From Kribbella sp. CA-293567 (GTDB lineage Bacteria > Actinomycetota > Actinomycetes > Propionibacteriales > Kribbellaceae), in the NCBI RefSeq assembly GCF_027627575.1, contig NZ_CP114065.1, forward strand, positions 1,860,001 through 1,924,000: 64,000 bases of DNA, given 5' to 3'. Shown here one piece after another: positions 48,276 through 57,253 of this stretch. Numbering within the stretch: position 1 is the stretch's first letter; each line of letters starts with the position of its first letter. The translations under genes and the position numbers were made by a program. The notes under the pieces are model-generated. The model did no database searches. It was not told the DNA's origin and saw nothing but the letters and a program-made list of their open reading frames with translations.

Positions 48276-50060
48276 GTGGGGAGAAAACGGCTCGCGGGGA
48301 TCATTGCCGCGGCGGGGTTCGGGGTGCTCGTGATCGTCTACGGTCTGGCGTTCGCGCTGACCGGCGACAAGGTCCCCGGGGACACGACGGTGCTGGGCAT
48401 CCCGCTCGGCGGTCTGTCCGAGGACGAGGCGAAAGCCAAGGTTCAGGCCGGGCTGAAGGATCGCCTGGTGCTGCCGATCAAGGTCAAGGCCGGCCCGACG
48501 ACGTACCAGGTGAAGCCCGCTGAGGCGGGGCTGACCCTCGACGTCGACGCGACGGTCGCCGAGGCGGGCGCGGGGCGCAGCCTCAACCCGGCCCGGATCC
48601 TGCGGGCGATGACCGGCGGCGACGCGATCGAGCCGGTGATCGCCAAGGACGAGGCCAAGCTCAAGGCGGCGATCGACAAGCTCGCCACCCAGGTGAACCG
48701 GCCGGCCACCGAGGGCACCATCACCTTCGTCAAGGCCAAGGCGGTCAAGCAGCCGTCGGCCGACGGCCTGCAACTGGACAACGCCAAGGCCACCGAAACG
48801 GTGGTCTCCGGGTTCCCGTCGGACGGCAACCCGAAGGACCTCCAGGTCAGCGTGACCAAGCCGAAGGCCGGGTCCGAGGCCATCGACAAGGCCATGACCG
48901 AGTACGCCGAGCCCGCCATGTCCGGCCCGATCCGGTTGACCGTCGGCGACAAGAGCGCGGACCTGCAGCCCGAGGAGCTCGCTCCGGCGCTGACCCTGGT
49001 CGCGAAGGACGGCGGGATCACGCCGTCGCTGAACGCCAAGCTGCTCGAGCCGTTGTTCGCCGAGCGGTTCAAGAAGCTCGAGACGCTGCCGAAGGACGCC
49101 ACCGTCCAGATCGTGGCCGGCAAGCCGAAGGTGATCCCGGCCGTCGACGGCATGGTCGTCGCCCGCGACAAGGTGGTGCCGGCCATCCTCGCGCTGCTGC
49201 CGAAGCCGTCGGGTCAGCGGACCGCCGCGGTCGGCCTGGCGCACACCAAGGCCGCCGTCACCACCGAGGCGGCCGCGGCGCTGGGGATCAAAGAGGTGAT
49301 GGGACAGTCCACCACCAAGTTCCCGCACGCCACCTACCGCAACGTGAACATCGGCACCGCCGCGCGCAAGATCAACGGCACGCTGCTGAAGCCGAACGAG
49401 GTGTTCAGCCTGAACAAGATCGTCGGCGAGCGGACCAAGGCCAACGGGTTCACCGAGGGCAACATCATCAACGGCGGCAAGTTCGTGCTGGATCTCGGCG
49501 GCGGTGTCTCGCAGTCGGCCACCACCACCTTCAACGCGGCCTTCTTCGCCGGTCTGAAGGACGTCGAGCACAAGGCCCACAGCGTCTACATCGACCGCTA
49601 CCCGGTCGGTCGCGAGGCGACCGTGGCCTGGCCGTCGGTCGACCTGAAGTTCCTCAACGACTCCGGCAACGGAGTGCTGGTGGAGACCATCTTCGTCGCC
49701 TCGAAGCCGGGCAGTTCGGGCAGCCTGACGGTGAAGATCTGGGGCACCAAGGTCTGGGACATCACCGCCGGCCAGTCGGCGAAGACGAACTTCCGCACTC
49801 CCGGTCTGGTCTACAACACCGAGCCGGGCTGCCGCCCGCAGGCGCCGACCACCGGCTTCGACATCAAGATCTACCGGTACTTCGCGAAGAACGGCACCCG
49901 GGTCAAGACCGAGTCGTTCACCACGAACTACAACGCGGCCGACACCATCCGCTGTGGCCCCAAGCCGGGCACCACGCCGCCGCCGTCGGCGGAGACTCCG
50001 CCGCCGCCCGGCGCGACGAAGCCGACGACAGCGGTCGCCAGCACCCCGCCGCCGAACTGA
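48276..50060 (+). CDS. VanW-family cell-envelope protein
   Basis: A 594-residue exported protein with an N-terminal signal anchor (residues about 5-28, LAGIIAAAGFGVLVIVYGLAFAL), two peptidoglycan-binding-4-like repeats in the first 330 residues, and a VanW domain in the last third (VNIGTAARKINGTLLKPNEVFSLNKIVG, LDLGGGVSQSATTTFNAAFFAG, a conserved RYPVGREATVAWP). The tail is Pro/Thr-rich and probably passes through the wall. VanW is named from vancomycin clusters but has no proven role there. The GTG at 48276 follows AGGAGG by 10 nt. A hairpin follows the gene. Confidence 0.88.
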   Translation: MGRKRLAGIIAAAGFGVLVIVYGLAFALTGDKVPGDTTVLGIPLGGLSEDEAKAKVQAGLKDRLVLPIKVKAGPTTYQVKPAEAGLTLDVDATVAEAGAGRSLNPARILRAMTGGDAIEPVIAKDEAKLKAAIDKLATQVNRPATEGTITFVKAKAVKQPSADGLQLDNAKATETVVSGFPSDGNPKDLQVSVTKPKAGSEAIDKAMTEYAEPAMSGPIRLTVGDKSADLQPEELAPALTLVAKDGGITPSLNAKLLEPLFAERFKKLETLPKDATVQIVAGKPKVIPAVDGMVVARDKVVPAILALLPKPSGQRTAAVGLAHTKAAVTTEAAAALGIKEVMGQSTTKFPHATYRNVNIGTAARKINGTLLKPNEVFSLNKIVGERTKANGFTEGNIINGGKFVLDLGGGVSQSATTTFNAAFFAGLKDVEHKAHSVYIDRYPVGREATVAWPSVDLKFLNDSGNGVLVETIFVASKPGSSGSLTVKIWGTKVWDITAGQSAKTNFRTPGLVYNTEPGCRPQAPTTGFDIKIYRYFAKNGTRVKTESFTTNYNAADTIRCGPKPGTTPPPSAETPPPPGATKPTTAVASTPPPN

Positions 50061-50071
50061 AGCACTGATCG

Positions 50072-50101
50072 AGGGCCGGCCCCGTCACCGGGGGCGGCCC
50101 T
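50072..50101. terminator. Terminator hairpin between VanW and PemK-like genes
   Basis: AGGGCCGGCCCC (50072-50083) and GGGGGCGGCCCT (50090-50101), 12-bp stem with one mismatch and a 6-nt loop, between convergent genes. Confidence 0.65.
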
Positions 50102-50104
50102 TTG

Positions 50105-50536
50105 TCATGCCCGGTGCAGGGCGTGCAGGCTGGCCGCTACCTGGCCGAAGATCTGCTCGCCGATCACAGCGCCTTCCCTGCGGACGGCGGCCGGGTCGAT
50201 CCGCAGTACGCGATCTACCCGGACCTCGCTGTTGCGGCCGTCCCTGTCCCACGGGCCGTTGCCGATGTCGAGCCAGACCCGGCCCCAGCGGGCTTCGTCG
50301 GCCGCGTCCCGGTCGTGGTCCTTGCTGGTCAGGATGAGAGCCAGCAGTGACGGCCCATCCGAGCCGACGACCAGCACCGGCCGGTCCTTGCCGCGGGAGT
50401 GGTCCTCCTCGAACGGCACCCAAGTCCAGACGACCTCGCCCGGATCGGCGACCCCGTCGTCAGGATGCGGCGTGTACTCGACCTGCACCGTGCCCTTGTA
50501 GTCGCCGATGTACGGCGGTCGCTCCAGCTCAGTCAT
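50105..50536 (-). CDS. PemK/MazF-like protein, orphan
   Basis: A 143-residue protein with the PemK/MazF-like segment VVWTWVPFEEDHSRGKDRPVLVVGSDG followed by a strand-rich core (LLALILTSKDHDRD) and C-terminal VDRVLRIDPAAVRREGAVI. MazF-type toxins cleave RNA, but this subgroup is common in actinobacteria without antitoxins and may not be a toxin. No antitoxin-like small gene lies upstream: only 9 bp separate it from the GNAT gene on the same strand, which suggests an operon with that gene. Confidence 0.7.
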   Translation of the reverse strand: MTELERPPYIGDYKGTVQVEYTPHPDDGVADPGEVVWTWVPFEEDHSRGKDRPVLVVGSDGPSLLALILTSKDHDRDAADEARWGRVWLDIGNGPWDRDGRNSEVRVDRVLRIDPAAVRREGAVIGEQIFGQVAASLHALHRA

Positions 50537-50545
50537 GCTCCGACC

Positions 50546-51481
50546 CTACCGACTGCCCACGGTGAGATAGCGGTAACGATAGGCAAGGGCGTAGCCGAGG
50601 TTCTCGTACGCCGTCAGAGCCGCCACATTGGACGAGACGACCTCCAGATAGGTCCGGCGGCCTCCCAACTGCCCAGACCAGCGTGCAAGGCCCTGCACGA
50701 GTGCTGTGGCGAGCCCACGCCTCCGGTACGCCGGGTCGACCCTGACCGCGTCCACACCCAGCCAGTGACCGGTCATGACGCCGCGGGCGACCGCAACGAC
50801 CTTGCCGTCCAGCTCCACCGCGGCGAAAGCCGTCTTGGGGGCGCCCTCCATCACAGCGGGAGCCGCAGGCGGCGGCGTGCCCTCGAAAGCTGTCTCGTAC
50901 CAAGCGGCGTCCGGCTTGTCGCTCAAGCTCACGTCGTACGCCGGTGCGGCGTTCACCAGGTCGAGTGTCGTGTGGAGAACGAACGTGTCGGCCTCCTCCG
51001 GCCGGGCGTCCACCCAACCGAGCTGCTCGAACTCCTGGGCCACCGGACTCTCCAGCCGGACCAATGCGAGCGGGGGGAGACCTCGCTCGGTGTAGAACGT
51101 CTCTGCGAGCTTCAGCGCCTCTGAAACGGGCATCTCGGGGTCACCGGCGGGCAGCAGGGAGTTGGCCCGTCCTGTCCAGCCACCAGAGGCCCGCAGCAGC
51201 CACTGGCCGGCATACACGGTCTCTGCGGCCGGGCGGCCCAGGGCGGTGGTCAGGAAGAGTTGCTCGACGTCCACTGGCCGCAGCGGCATCGGTGGGATCC
51301 GTTTGGCTGCTGAGACGTCCCCCAGACGGACCTCGTACGGCGTACTGTCGGAGTGCCGGACCACCAGCGAGTTCTCGTCGTACGACTGCAACACCCCGAT
51401 CACATCGGTCAGTTGGCCGCCCGGAAGCCGGTGGCGGACCACGACACGGTGGCCGATATCACGGGCACTGAGGCCTGACAC
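50546..51481 (-). CDS. GNAT acetyltransferase with N-terminal beta-barrel domain
   Basis: A 311-residue protein. Residues 1-60 form a small SH3-like domain (HRVVVRHRLPGGQLTDVIGVLQSYDENSLVVRHSD), a typical extension of actinobacterial acetyltransferases. The C-terminal GNAT motif is GVDAVRVDPAYRRRGLATALVQGLARWS, with SNVAALTAYENLGYAL near the end. Substrate unknown. The GTG at 51481 has AGGAG 9 nt upstream. Upstream neighbour of the PemK-like gene, with a 9-bp gap. Confidence 0.85.
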   Translation of the reverse strand: MSGLSARDIGHRVVVRHRLPGGQLTDVIGVLQSYDENSLVVRHSDSTPYEVRLGDVSAAKRIPPMPLRPVDVEQLFLTTALGRPAAETVYAGQWLLRASGGWTGRANSLLPAGDPEMPVSEALKLAETFYTERGLPPLALVRLESPVAQEFEQLGWVDARPEEADTFVLHTTLDLVNAAPAYDVSLSDKPDAAWYETAFEGTPPPAAPAVMEGAPKTAFAAVELDGKVVAVARGVMTGHWLGVDAVRVDPAYRRRGLATALVQGLARWSGQLGGRRTYLEVVSSNVAALTAYENLGYALAYRYRYLTVGSR

Positions 51482-51611
51482 GATGCGGACTCCTGGCAGA
51501 GTGGGGCGGGTACTACCGTGATACTAGGTAGCCGGACCACCATATGAGCATCTGGAACACCGCACCGCAGCACCCAGTCCGCTGCGCCTGCTGGCTATAG
51601 GAGGAGTACCA

Positions 51612-51938
51612 GTGACCTACGTCATCGCGCAGCCGTGTGTTGACCTCAAGGATCTTGCCTGCGTCGAGGAATGCCCCGTCGACTGCATCTACGAGGGCAA
51701 CCGGATGCTTTACATCCACCCCGACGAGTGTGTCGACTGCGGAGCCTGCGAGCCGGTCTGTCCGGTGGAAGCCATCTACTACGAGGACGACACCCCGGAG
51801 CAGTGGAAGGACTACTACACCGCGAACGTCGACTTCTTCAACGACCTCGGCTCGCCTGGCGGCGCGTCCAAGATGGGCAAGATCGACAAGGATCACCCGT
51901 TCATCGCCGCGCTGCCTCCGCAGGAGCACGACGAGTAG
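51612..51938 (+). CDS. fdxA: Ferredoxin, 7Fe type
   Basis: A 108-residue ferredoxin with an N-terminal cluster pair: CVDLKDLACVEECPVDC (3Fe-4S type spacing and shared Cys) and CVDCGACEPVCP (4Fe-4S). The C-terminal extension WKDYYTANVDFFNDLGSPGGASKMG is typical of actinobacterial FdxA, an electron donor to cytochromes P450 and other oxidoreductases. The GTG at 51612 has AGGAGG about 7 nt upstream. A strong hairpin follows. Confidence 0.95.
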   Translation: MTYVIAQPCVDLKDLACVEECPVDCIYEGNRMLYIHPDECVDCGACEPVCPVEAIYYEDDTPEQWKDYYTANVDFFNDLGSPGGASKMGKIDKDHPFIAALPPQEHDE

Positions 51939-51958
51939 GTCTTCCCGAAGACAACGGG

Positions 51959-51994
51959 ACACCGCAGCGAGCCGCTTCCGGCGCGCTGCGGTGT
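51959..51994. terminator. Terminator of fdxA
   Basis: ACACCGCAGCG (51959-51969) and CGCTGCGGTGT (51984-51994), perfect 11-bp arms with a 14-nt loop, between convergent genes. Confidence 0.75.
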
Positions 51995-52010
51995 TCTGCT
52001 TCCGTGCCGG

Positions 52011-52988
52011 CTACTGGTCGATCACGTCGACGTGCACGTGGTCCAGGTGCCGGAGGGTGTCCTTGTTGCCGGGACGGTCCGGGGCCGTGTAGTCGCGCCA
52101 GCCGTTGTCCGACCGGCCGCCGGCGGTCCAGATCTTGTCGCTGAAGATCACGGTCCGGATGCCGAGGTGTTCGGCGCGGGCCACCAGGTACTGCGCGACG
52201 GCCCAGCCCTTGATCGTGGTGGGTGCCGAGATGGGCTTGACGAAGATGTCCACCGCGCGGCCCTCGTAGTGGGCCGAGCCCTCCATATGGCCGGTCTTGA
52301 CGCCGCCCGCCTGGAAGCCGCCGGTCGAGAGCTTGCCGAAGGTCTCGGCGAGGTCCTTGCGGACCGCCTCGGCGCGGGGAGTCAGCCCGGTCCGGCCCAT
52401 CGTCTCGGCGGGCAGCGAATCGGTGTTGACGGTGCAACTGAAGGCTGCCGCGGTCTGGCCGGTCAGTGCGGAGGCGAGGATGCGGGCATCCGCCTCGTGA
52501 TCGGCGTACGCATTGGGGAAGGCGCTGCGCTGCACCTTGTCGGCAGCGACGGTCACTGCGAGCGTCTGGTAGTTCTTCACCTTCACCAGCGCGTCGTAGA
52601 ACTTCCCGGCCGCGTAGTGCGGGTCCTGCACCTGCGCGGCCGTGCCCCAGCCCTGCGACGGCCGCTGCTGGAACAACCCGAGCGAGTCACGGTCGCCGTG
52701 GGTCACGTTGCGCAGCCCCGACTCCTGGTACGCCGTCGCCAGCGCGATCGTCGCCGCCCGCGCCGGCAGGCCACGCCGTACCGCGATGCCGACGATGATC
52801 GCCGCCGACTCGGCCTGCTCGTGACTCACCACCACGGACCCGCCACTGACTGTCGCCTGGCACTGCTCGCGCGGGGGCAGCAGCGGCCCGAACTCCTTGC
52901 CGCTGATCCAGGAGATCCCGGCCCCGACGGCAAGGGCGAGCGCGCCCACTGCACCTATTGCGACCACAGCGCCACGGTTCATCGGCAT
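52011..52988 (-). CDS. Secreted two-domain protein: lytic transglycosylase-like plus LAS-type peptidase-like
   Basis: A 325-residue exported protein. An N-terminal hydrophobic segment (AVVAIGAVGALALAVGAGISWI) serves as signal or anchor. Residues about 55-140 resemble a lysozyme-like segment (TAYQESGLRNVTHGDRDSLGLFQQRPSQGWG, with the ESG glutamate). The C-terminal part has SAHYEGRAVDIFV and LDHVHVDV, the HxxxxxxD and HxH zinc pattern of LAS/M15-like peptidases. Such combinations are annotated loosely in actinobacteria; activity is unproven. Two in-frame ATGs (52988, 52982) are equally possible. Confidence 0.7.
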   Translation of the reverse strand: MPMNRGAVVAIGAVGALALAVGAGISWISGKEFGPLLPPREQCQATVSGGSVVVSHEQAESAAIIVGIAVRRGLPARAATIALATAYQESGLRNVTHGDRDSLGLFQQRPSQGWGTAAQVQDPHYAAGKFYDALVKVKNYQTLAVTVAADKVQRSAFPNAYADHEADARILASALTGQTAAAFSCTVNTDSLPAETMGRTGLTPRAEAVRKDLAETFGKLSTGGFQAGGVKTGHMEGSAHYEGRAVDIFVKPISAPTTIKGWAVAQYLVARAEHLGIRTVIFSDKIWTAGGRSDNGWRDYTAPDRPGNKDTLRHLDHVHVDVIDQ

Positions 52989-53082
52989 ACCGAACCCAAC
53001 GTGCGGGCCCGGCGTACTGGTTCCTGAACAGAGGTCACGTTCTGTACGACGTGCGGAACCGTCACTTGGTTGGCGTGGTTCG

Positions 53083-54021
53083 TCACGCGTTGGCGTGCAG
53101 TGCCTCGTTGAGCGTGATGCCCTGGCCCTGGCGTGGGCGAGCCTCGACCGCGCCGGTGACCGAGTTGCGCAGGTAGAGCAGGCCGGGCTGGCCGGACAGC
53201 TCCCGCGCCTTCACCACCGAGCCGTCGGGCAGCGTGACCTTGGTGCCGGCGGTCACGTACAGCCCCGCCTCGACCACGCAGTCGTCACCGAGCGAGATGC
53301 CGATCCCGCCGTTCGCGCCGAGCAAGCAGCGCTGGCCGATCGAGACGACGGCCTTGCCGCCGCCCGACAGGGTGCCCATGATCGACGCGCCGGCGCCGAT
53401 GTCGCTGCCGTCGCCGACGACCACCCCGGCCACGATCCGGCCCTCGACCATCGAGGTGCCGAGCGTTCCGGCGTTGAAGTTCACGAAGCCCTCGTGCATC
53501 ACGGTGGTGCCCTCGGCCAGGTGCGCGCCGAGACGGACCCGGTCCGCGTCGCCGATCCGGACCCCGGAGGGGACGACGTAGTCGGTCATCCGCGGGAACT
53601 TGTCGACGCTCGTCACGGCCAGGTGCAGGCCGGCGGCGCGGGCACGCAGCCGGACGCTCTCGATCTCGTCGACCGGGACCGGGCCGTGCGAGGTCCAGGC
53701 GTTGTTCGGCAGGGCGGCGAAGATGCCGTCCAGGTTGAGGCCGTGCGGACGGACCAGGCGGTGCGAGAGCAGGTGCAGCCGCAGGTAGGCGTCGGCGGTG
53801 TCCGCCGGTGCCTGGTCGAGCGTGATCGCGGCCTGCACGACCGTACGGCGTACCTGGCGGAGGTCGTCGTTGCCCTCGGCAGCGATCAGCTCGGCCGGCG
53901 CCTTCGCGTCAGCAGGCGCCTCACCCAGTTCGGGGGCTGGGTACCAGACGTCGAGCACGGTGCCCGAAGCGGTGACGGTGGCGAGGCCGAAGCCCCAGGC
54001 GCGAGTGGCGTTCTCAGTCAT
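53083..54021 (-). CDS. dapD: Tetrahydrodipicolinate N-succinyltransferase
   Basis: A 312-residue enzyme of the succinylase branch of diaminopimelate/lysine synthesis. The N-terminal domain ([27 protein letters not shown]) matches mycobacterial-type DapD, and the C-terminal half is a left-handed beta helix of hexapeptide repeats ([58 protein letters not shown]). The ATG at 54021 fits the conserved N terminus and may be leaderless (CAGGCT 6 nt upstream). Its pathway partner dapE lies 3.2 kb away on the other strand. Confidence 0.93.
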   Translation of the reverse strand: MTENATRAWGFGLATVTASGTVLDVWYPAPELGEAPADAKAPAELIAAEGNDDLRQVRRTVVQAAITLDQAPADTADAYLRLHLLSHRLVRPHGLNLDGIFAALPNNAWTSHGPVPVDEIESVRLRARAAGLHLAVTSVDKFPRMTDYVVPSGVRIGDADRVRLGAHLAEGTTVMHEGFVNFNAGTLGTSMVEGRIVAGVVVGDGSDIGAGASIMGTLSGGGKAVVSIGQRCLLGANGGIGISLGDDCVVEAGLYVTAGTKVTLPDGSVVKARELSGQPGLLYLRNSVTGAVEARPRQGQGITLNEALHANA

Positions 54022-54114
54022 GCCCAAAGCCTGCCAGACGCCCGAAACCTGGCGGCGGGGGGTCGCCGGGGCATGCTGTACCGGTCGGCTGCCCCCGTCC
54101 GGAAGGATCTTTTC

Positions 54115-54972
54115 ATGCTTCCCCACTGGCTCGATCCGATCGCCGGGCCCGTCCTCTCCGCCACCCAGGCGCCATCCGTCGCCGAGCTCAAGGGCGAGGT
54201 GCTGCGGGAGTGGGGATCCTCGGAGGTCTGGCGGCTCTCGTACGGGCTGCGCAGCGTAATCGTGAAGCGGGGCAGCGATACGCAGGCGAGCGAGGGAACG
54301 GCGTACGAGCGGTTCGTAATGCCGTTGCGGTTGCCGGCACCTCGGCTCGTGCATGCGGTCGAGACCGAGGGTGCGGTGCTGCTCGTCCTGGCCGATGTCG
54401 GGCTGGTGAATCTGGAGCAGGAGCCGACGGTGGAAGGCTTCCTGGCCGGCGCCGAACTGCTGGCCGAGGTGCGATCGAAGCCGGTGGATGCGGCCAGCGA
54501 GTTCACCTCGACGCACCTGCTCGACCTGGTACGGCGCAGTCCGGCCGATGCCGAGCTGACCGCGCGACTCGAGTCTCTGGCGGAGCTGGTCGACCAACTG
54601 CACGAAGACGCGCCTGCACGAGTCGTGCACGGCGACTACGTGCCGAAGAACCTGGTCACCGACGGCACGCGCTGGACCATCGTCGACTGGCCGCTCGCCT
54701 ACGTCGCCCCACACCTCAGCGACCTCTACACCCTGGTCCGCGATGCCGTTGCCTTCGGCCACCAACCGGACCCGATCGTGGCCCGCTACCGCGACGCCGC
54801 GGGCACCGACCCCGCCCTGGTCCGACGCCAGCTGACGATCGGCGGAGTCGCCTTCACCCTGCGAGCACTGACCTGGATCGTCGAGGAAGGCCGCCGAACC
54901 GTGCCGTCCTCCAACGAGTGGATCGGCTCCCTGCTGACCGAACTCGCCACCATCACCAACGACCTGCGATGA
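54115..54972 (+). CDS. APH-fold phosphotransferase
   Basis: A 285-residue protein of the aminoglycoside phosphotransferase fold. The catalytic loop is [12 protein letters not shown] (HGDxxxxN) and the metal site is [17 protein letters not shown] (DW in place of DFG). The N-terminal nucleotide-binding lobe is short ([15 protein letters not shown]). The ATG at 54115 follows GGAAGG by 8 nt. Substrate unknown. Divergent from dapD; a second member of the fold lies at 21767. Confidence 0.82.
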   Translation: MLPHWLDPIAGPVLSATQAPSVAELKGEVLREWGSSEVWRLSYGLRSVIVKRGSDTQASEGTAYERFVMPLRLPAPRLVHAVETEGAVLLVLADVGLVNLEQEPTVEGFLAGAELLAEVRSKPVDAASEFTSTHLLDLVRRSPADAELTARLESLAELVDQLHEDAPARVVHGDYVPKNLVTDGTRWTIVDWPLAYVAPHLSDLYTLVRDAVAFGHQPDPIVARYRDAAGTDPALVRRQLTIGGVAFTLRALTWIVEEGRRTVPSSNEWIGSLLTELATITNDLR

Positions 54973-54998
54973 ACCTTTTCGTCCCCGCGGAAGCCGGG

Positions 54999-56000
54999 TC
55001 AGGGGTGTTTTGGGGCTGAGGTGGCTCGGATGTGGAGTTCGGTGCGGAGGGTGACTGTGGACGGGGGCCGGTCGGGGGAGGTGATGCGGTCCTTGAGGAG
55101 CAGGCCCGCGGTGCGGCCGAGTTCGTAGGTGGGCTGGGCGACGGTGGTGAGGGAGGGGACCATCAGGCCGGCCCAGGGGAGGTCGTCGAAGCCGACCACG
55201 GCGAGGTCGTCGGGGGCGCGGAGGCCTCGTTTGGCGAGGCATTCGAGGGCGCCGACGGTCATCAGGTTGTTGGCGACGAAGAAGGCGTCGGGGCGTTCGG
55301 GGCCGTCGAGCAGGCTCTCCATCGCGGCGTAACCGCCGGCCTCGCGGAAGTCGGCGTGCCGGACCAGGTTCTTGTCGAAGCGCAGGCCGGCACCGCGGAG
55401 AGCGGCGCGATAGCCGGCCAGCCGGTCCATCGCCGTACTGACGCGACGGGGGCCGGTGATGCAGGCGATCCGGGTGTAGCCGCCGTCGATCAGGTGTTTC
55501 ACGCCCTCGGCCGCGCCGTGCTCGTTGTCGACCAGGACGGTGTCGGCCTCGACGCCCTCCACCCGGCGGTCGATCAGCACCATCGGGGTCTTCGCCTGGT
55601 CGAGCAGCTGAACCCCCTCGGCGGTCGACGTCGGCGAGATCACCACGCCGGCCATCTGGTCGGTCAGCACCGCCGACGCGTACGCCGCCTCCTTGGCCGG
55701 GTCCTCGTCGGAGTTGCACAGCACGACGTGGTACCCCTCGGTCTGCGCGACGTCCTCCAGCCCGCGGACCAGGGAGGTGAAGAACGGGTTCTCGATGTCG
55801 GAGATGACGACGGCCCATAGGTTGGTGCTCGCGCGCCGCAGGTTGCGGGCCACGCCGTTCGGGCGGTAGCCGAGCTCCGCGACGGCGGCGCGGACCTTCT
55901 CGGACAGTTCGGGATCCACGTTGCGGCGGCCGCTGAGGACCCGCGAGACGGTGGCCGGCGAGACGCCGGATCTACGCGCGACGTCGTAGATCGTCGTCAT
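54999..56000 (-). CDS. LacI-family transcriptional regulator
   Basis: A 333-residue regulator. The N-terminal HTH is [54 protein letters not shown], and the periplasmic-binding-protein-like sensor domain follows ([57 protein letters not shown]). The ATG at 56000 has GGGGAG 6 nt upstream. No sugar transporter or enzyme is adjacent, so its target is elsewhere in the genome. Confidence 0.93.
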   Translation of the reverse strand: MTTIYDVARRSGVSPATVSRVLSGRRNVDPELSEKVRAAVAELGYRPNGVARNLRRASTNLWAVVISDIENPFFTSLVRGLEDVAQTEGYHVVLCNSDEDPAKEAAYASAVLTDQMAGVVISPTSTAEGVQLLDQAKTPMVLIDRRVEGVEADTVLVDNEHGAAEGVKHLIDGGYTRIACITGPRRVSTAMDRLAGYRAALRGAGLRFDKNLVRHADFREAGGYAAMESLLDGPERPDAFFVANNLMTVGALECLAKRGLRAPDDLAVVGFDDLPWAGLMVPSLTTVAQPTYELGRTAGLLLKDRITSPDRPPSTVTLRTELHIRATSAPKHP

Positions 56001-56092
56001 GCTCGCTCCCCTGTTCACAACCCATCGGCCGCCCGGACGGCTCCAGGATCTCACGTGGGTGCTGCTCGGCCGGGCCGGCCGGAGCCTGCTGC

Positions 56093-56440
56093 TCAGGTCG
56101 CGCAGTCGATGCAGGTGCGCGCGCTCGGCCGGGCCACCAGGCGGCCGGCCGCGATCGCGTTGCCGCAGGTCTCGCACCGGCCGTAGTCGCCGGCGTCCAG
56201 CCGGGCCAGCGCGCCGTCGAGGTCCCCTAGGCGTTTGCGCGCGTCGTCCAGGAACTTGCTGGTCTGGGACCGCTCGAAGGCGATCGTCGACCCTTCCGGA
56301 TCGTGCTCGTCGTCGGTCGCGACCAGCCGCGAGGCCTCCATGATGGCCTCCAGGTCGGCGCTCAGCGCGATGATCCGCTCCGCCGTACCGGCCCGGTCGG
56401 CGGTGAGTGCTGCCCGAAGCTCGGGATCGACTGCTGTCAT
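56093..56440 (-). CDS. DksA/TraR-type zinc-finger protein
   Basis: A 115-residue protein with an N-terminal helical hairpin (ALTADRAGTAERIIALSADLEAIMEASR, ERSQTSKFLDDARKRLGDLDGALARLDAGDYG) and a C-terminal zinc ribbon CETCG...CIDC. DksA-like proteins bind RNA polymerase through the secondary channel; small actinobacterial members are often involved in stress transcription or are uncharacterised. CACAAT (56448-56453, minus strand) lies 7 nt before the ATG as a possible -10. Confidence 0.85.
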   Translation of the reverse strand: MTAVDPELRAALTADRAGTAERIIALSADLEAIMEASRLVATDDEHDPEGSTIAFERSQTSKFLDDARKRLGDLDGALARLDAGDYGRCETCGNAIAAGRLVARPSARTCIDCAT

Positions 56441-56524
56441 GGCAATGATTGTGACCCGGATTCAGGGCCAGCGGCCGAGCTCCGGTATGTCGCCCGCGAT
56501 CGGGCCCACCGCCGTGCGGCCCAC

Positions 56525-56530
56525 TAGCCT
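56525..56530 (+). promoter_or_regulatory. -10 box of the VOC/dapE operon (leaderless)
   Basis: TAGCCT, 6 nt before the ATG at 56537. Confidence 0.5.
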
Positions 56531-56536
56531 TGGAAC

Positions 56537-57253
56537 ATGAGTCTTGGGCGCTTCAAGGATCTGTGTATCGATGTCGGTTCGCCGAGCGTGATGACCTCGT
56601 TCTGGGGCCAGGTGCTCGGGCTGACGACGCCGGCCGACAACCCCGAGGTGCTGCTCGGGAACCGGCCGGAGCAGACGGTCTGGATCAACCGGGTGCTCGA
56701 GGCGCGGACCTTGAAGCAGCGGGTCCACCTGGACGTCAACACCACCTCGGTCGAGGCGCTCGAGCGGCTCGGGGCCAGGCTGCTGAGCCCGGTCAGCGAG
56801 GAGCAGCCGTGGGCGGTGCTGGCCGATCCCGAGGGTGGCGAGTTCTGCGGGTTCGTGCGCGACAAGGTGCCGGAGTACCGGTTGATGGAGCTGGTGGTCG
56901 ACTCGGCCGATCCCGCCGCGCAGGCTGCCTGGTGGGCCGGGATCGTCGGCGGTGACGTCGGGCAGGAGCCGGGCAAGCCGTACTGCTGGCTCGAGAACGT
57001 GCCGGGCCTGCCGTTCAAGTACTGGGTGTTCGTCCCGGTGCCGGAGCCGAAGGCGGTCAAGAACCGGATCCACTGGGACATCACGGCCGACGACCTGGAC
57101 GCCGTGCTCGCCGCGGGTGCGACACTGCTCCGGCCCAAGGACGACACCATCGGCTGGCACGTCTGCGCCGATCCCGAGGGCAACGAGTTCTGCGTTTTCC
57201 TGCCCGACCAGACCCAGTCACCCGCAGCTGAGGATTCCGATGGCGAAGCTTGA
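56537..57253 (+). CDS. Two-domain VOC (glyoxalase-like) protein
   Basis: A 238-residue protein with two vicinal-oxygen-chelate modules in tandem: the first around FWGQVLGLTTPADNPEVLLG and VLADPEGGEFCGFV, the second around AAWWAGIVGGDVGQEPGKPYCW and VCADPEGNEFCVFLPDQ. Members include glyoxalases, dioxygenases and resistance proteins; function unknown here. Its last 14 bp overlap the start of dapE, so the two are co-transcribed and coupled, from a leaderless promoter. Confidence 0.85.
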   Translation: MSLGRFKDLCIDVGSPSVMTSFWGQVLGLTTPADNPEVLLGNRPEQTVWINRVLEARTLKQRVHLDVNTTSVEALERLGARLLSPVSEEQPWAVLADPEGGEFCGFVRDKVPEYRLMELVVDSADPAAQAAWWAGIVGGDVGQEPGKPYCWLENVPGLPFKYWVFVPVPEPKAVKNRIHWDITADDLDAVLAAGATLLRPKDDTIGWHVCADPEGNEFCVFLPDQTQSPAAEDSDGEA

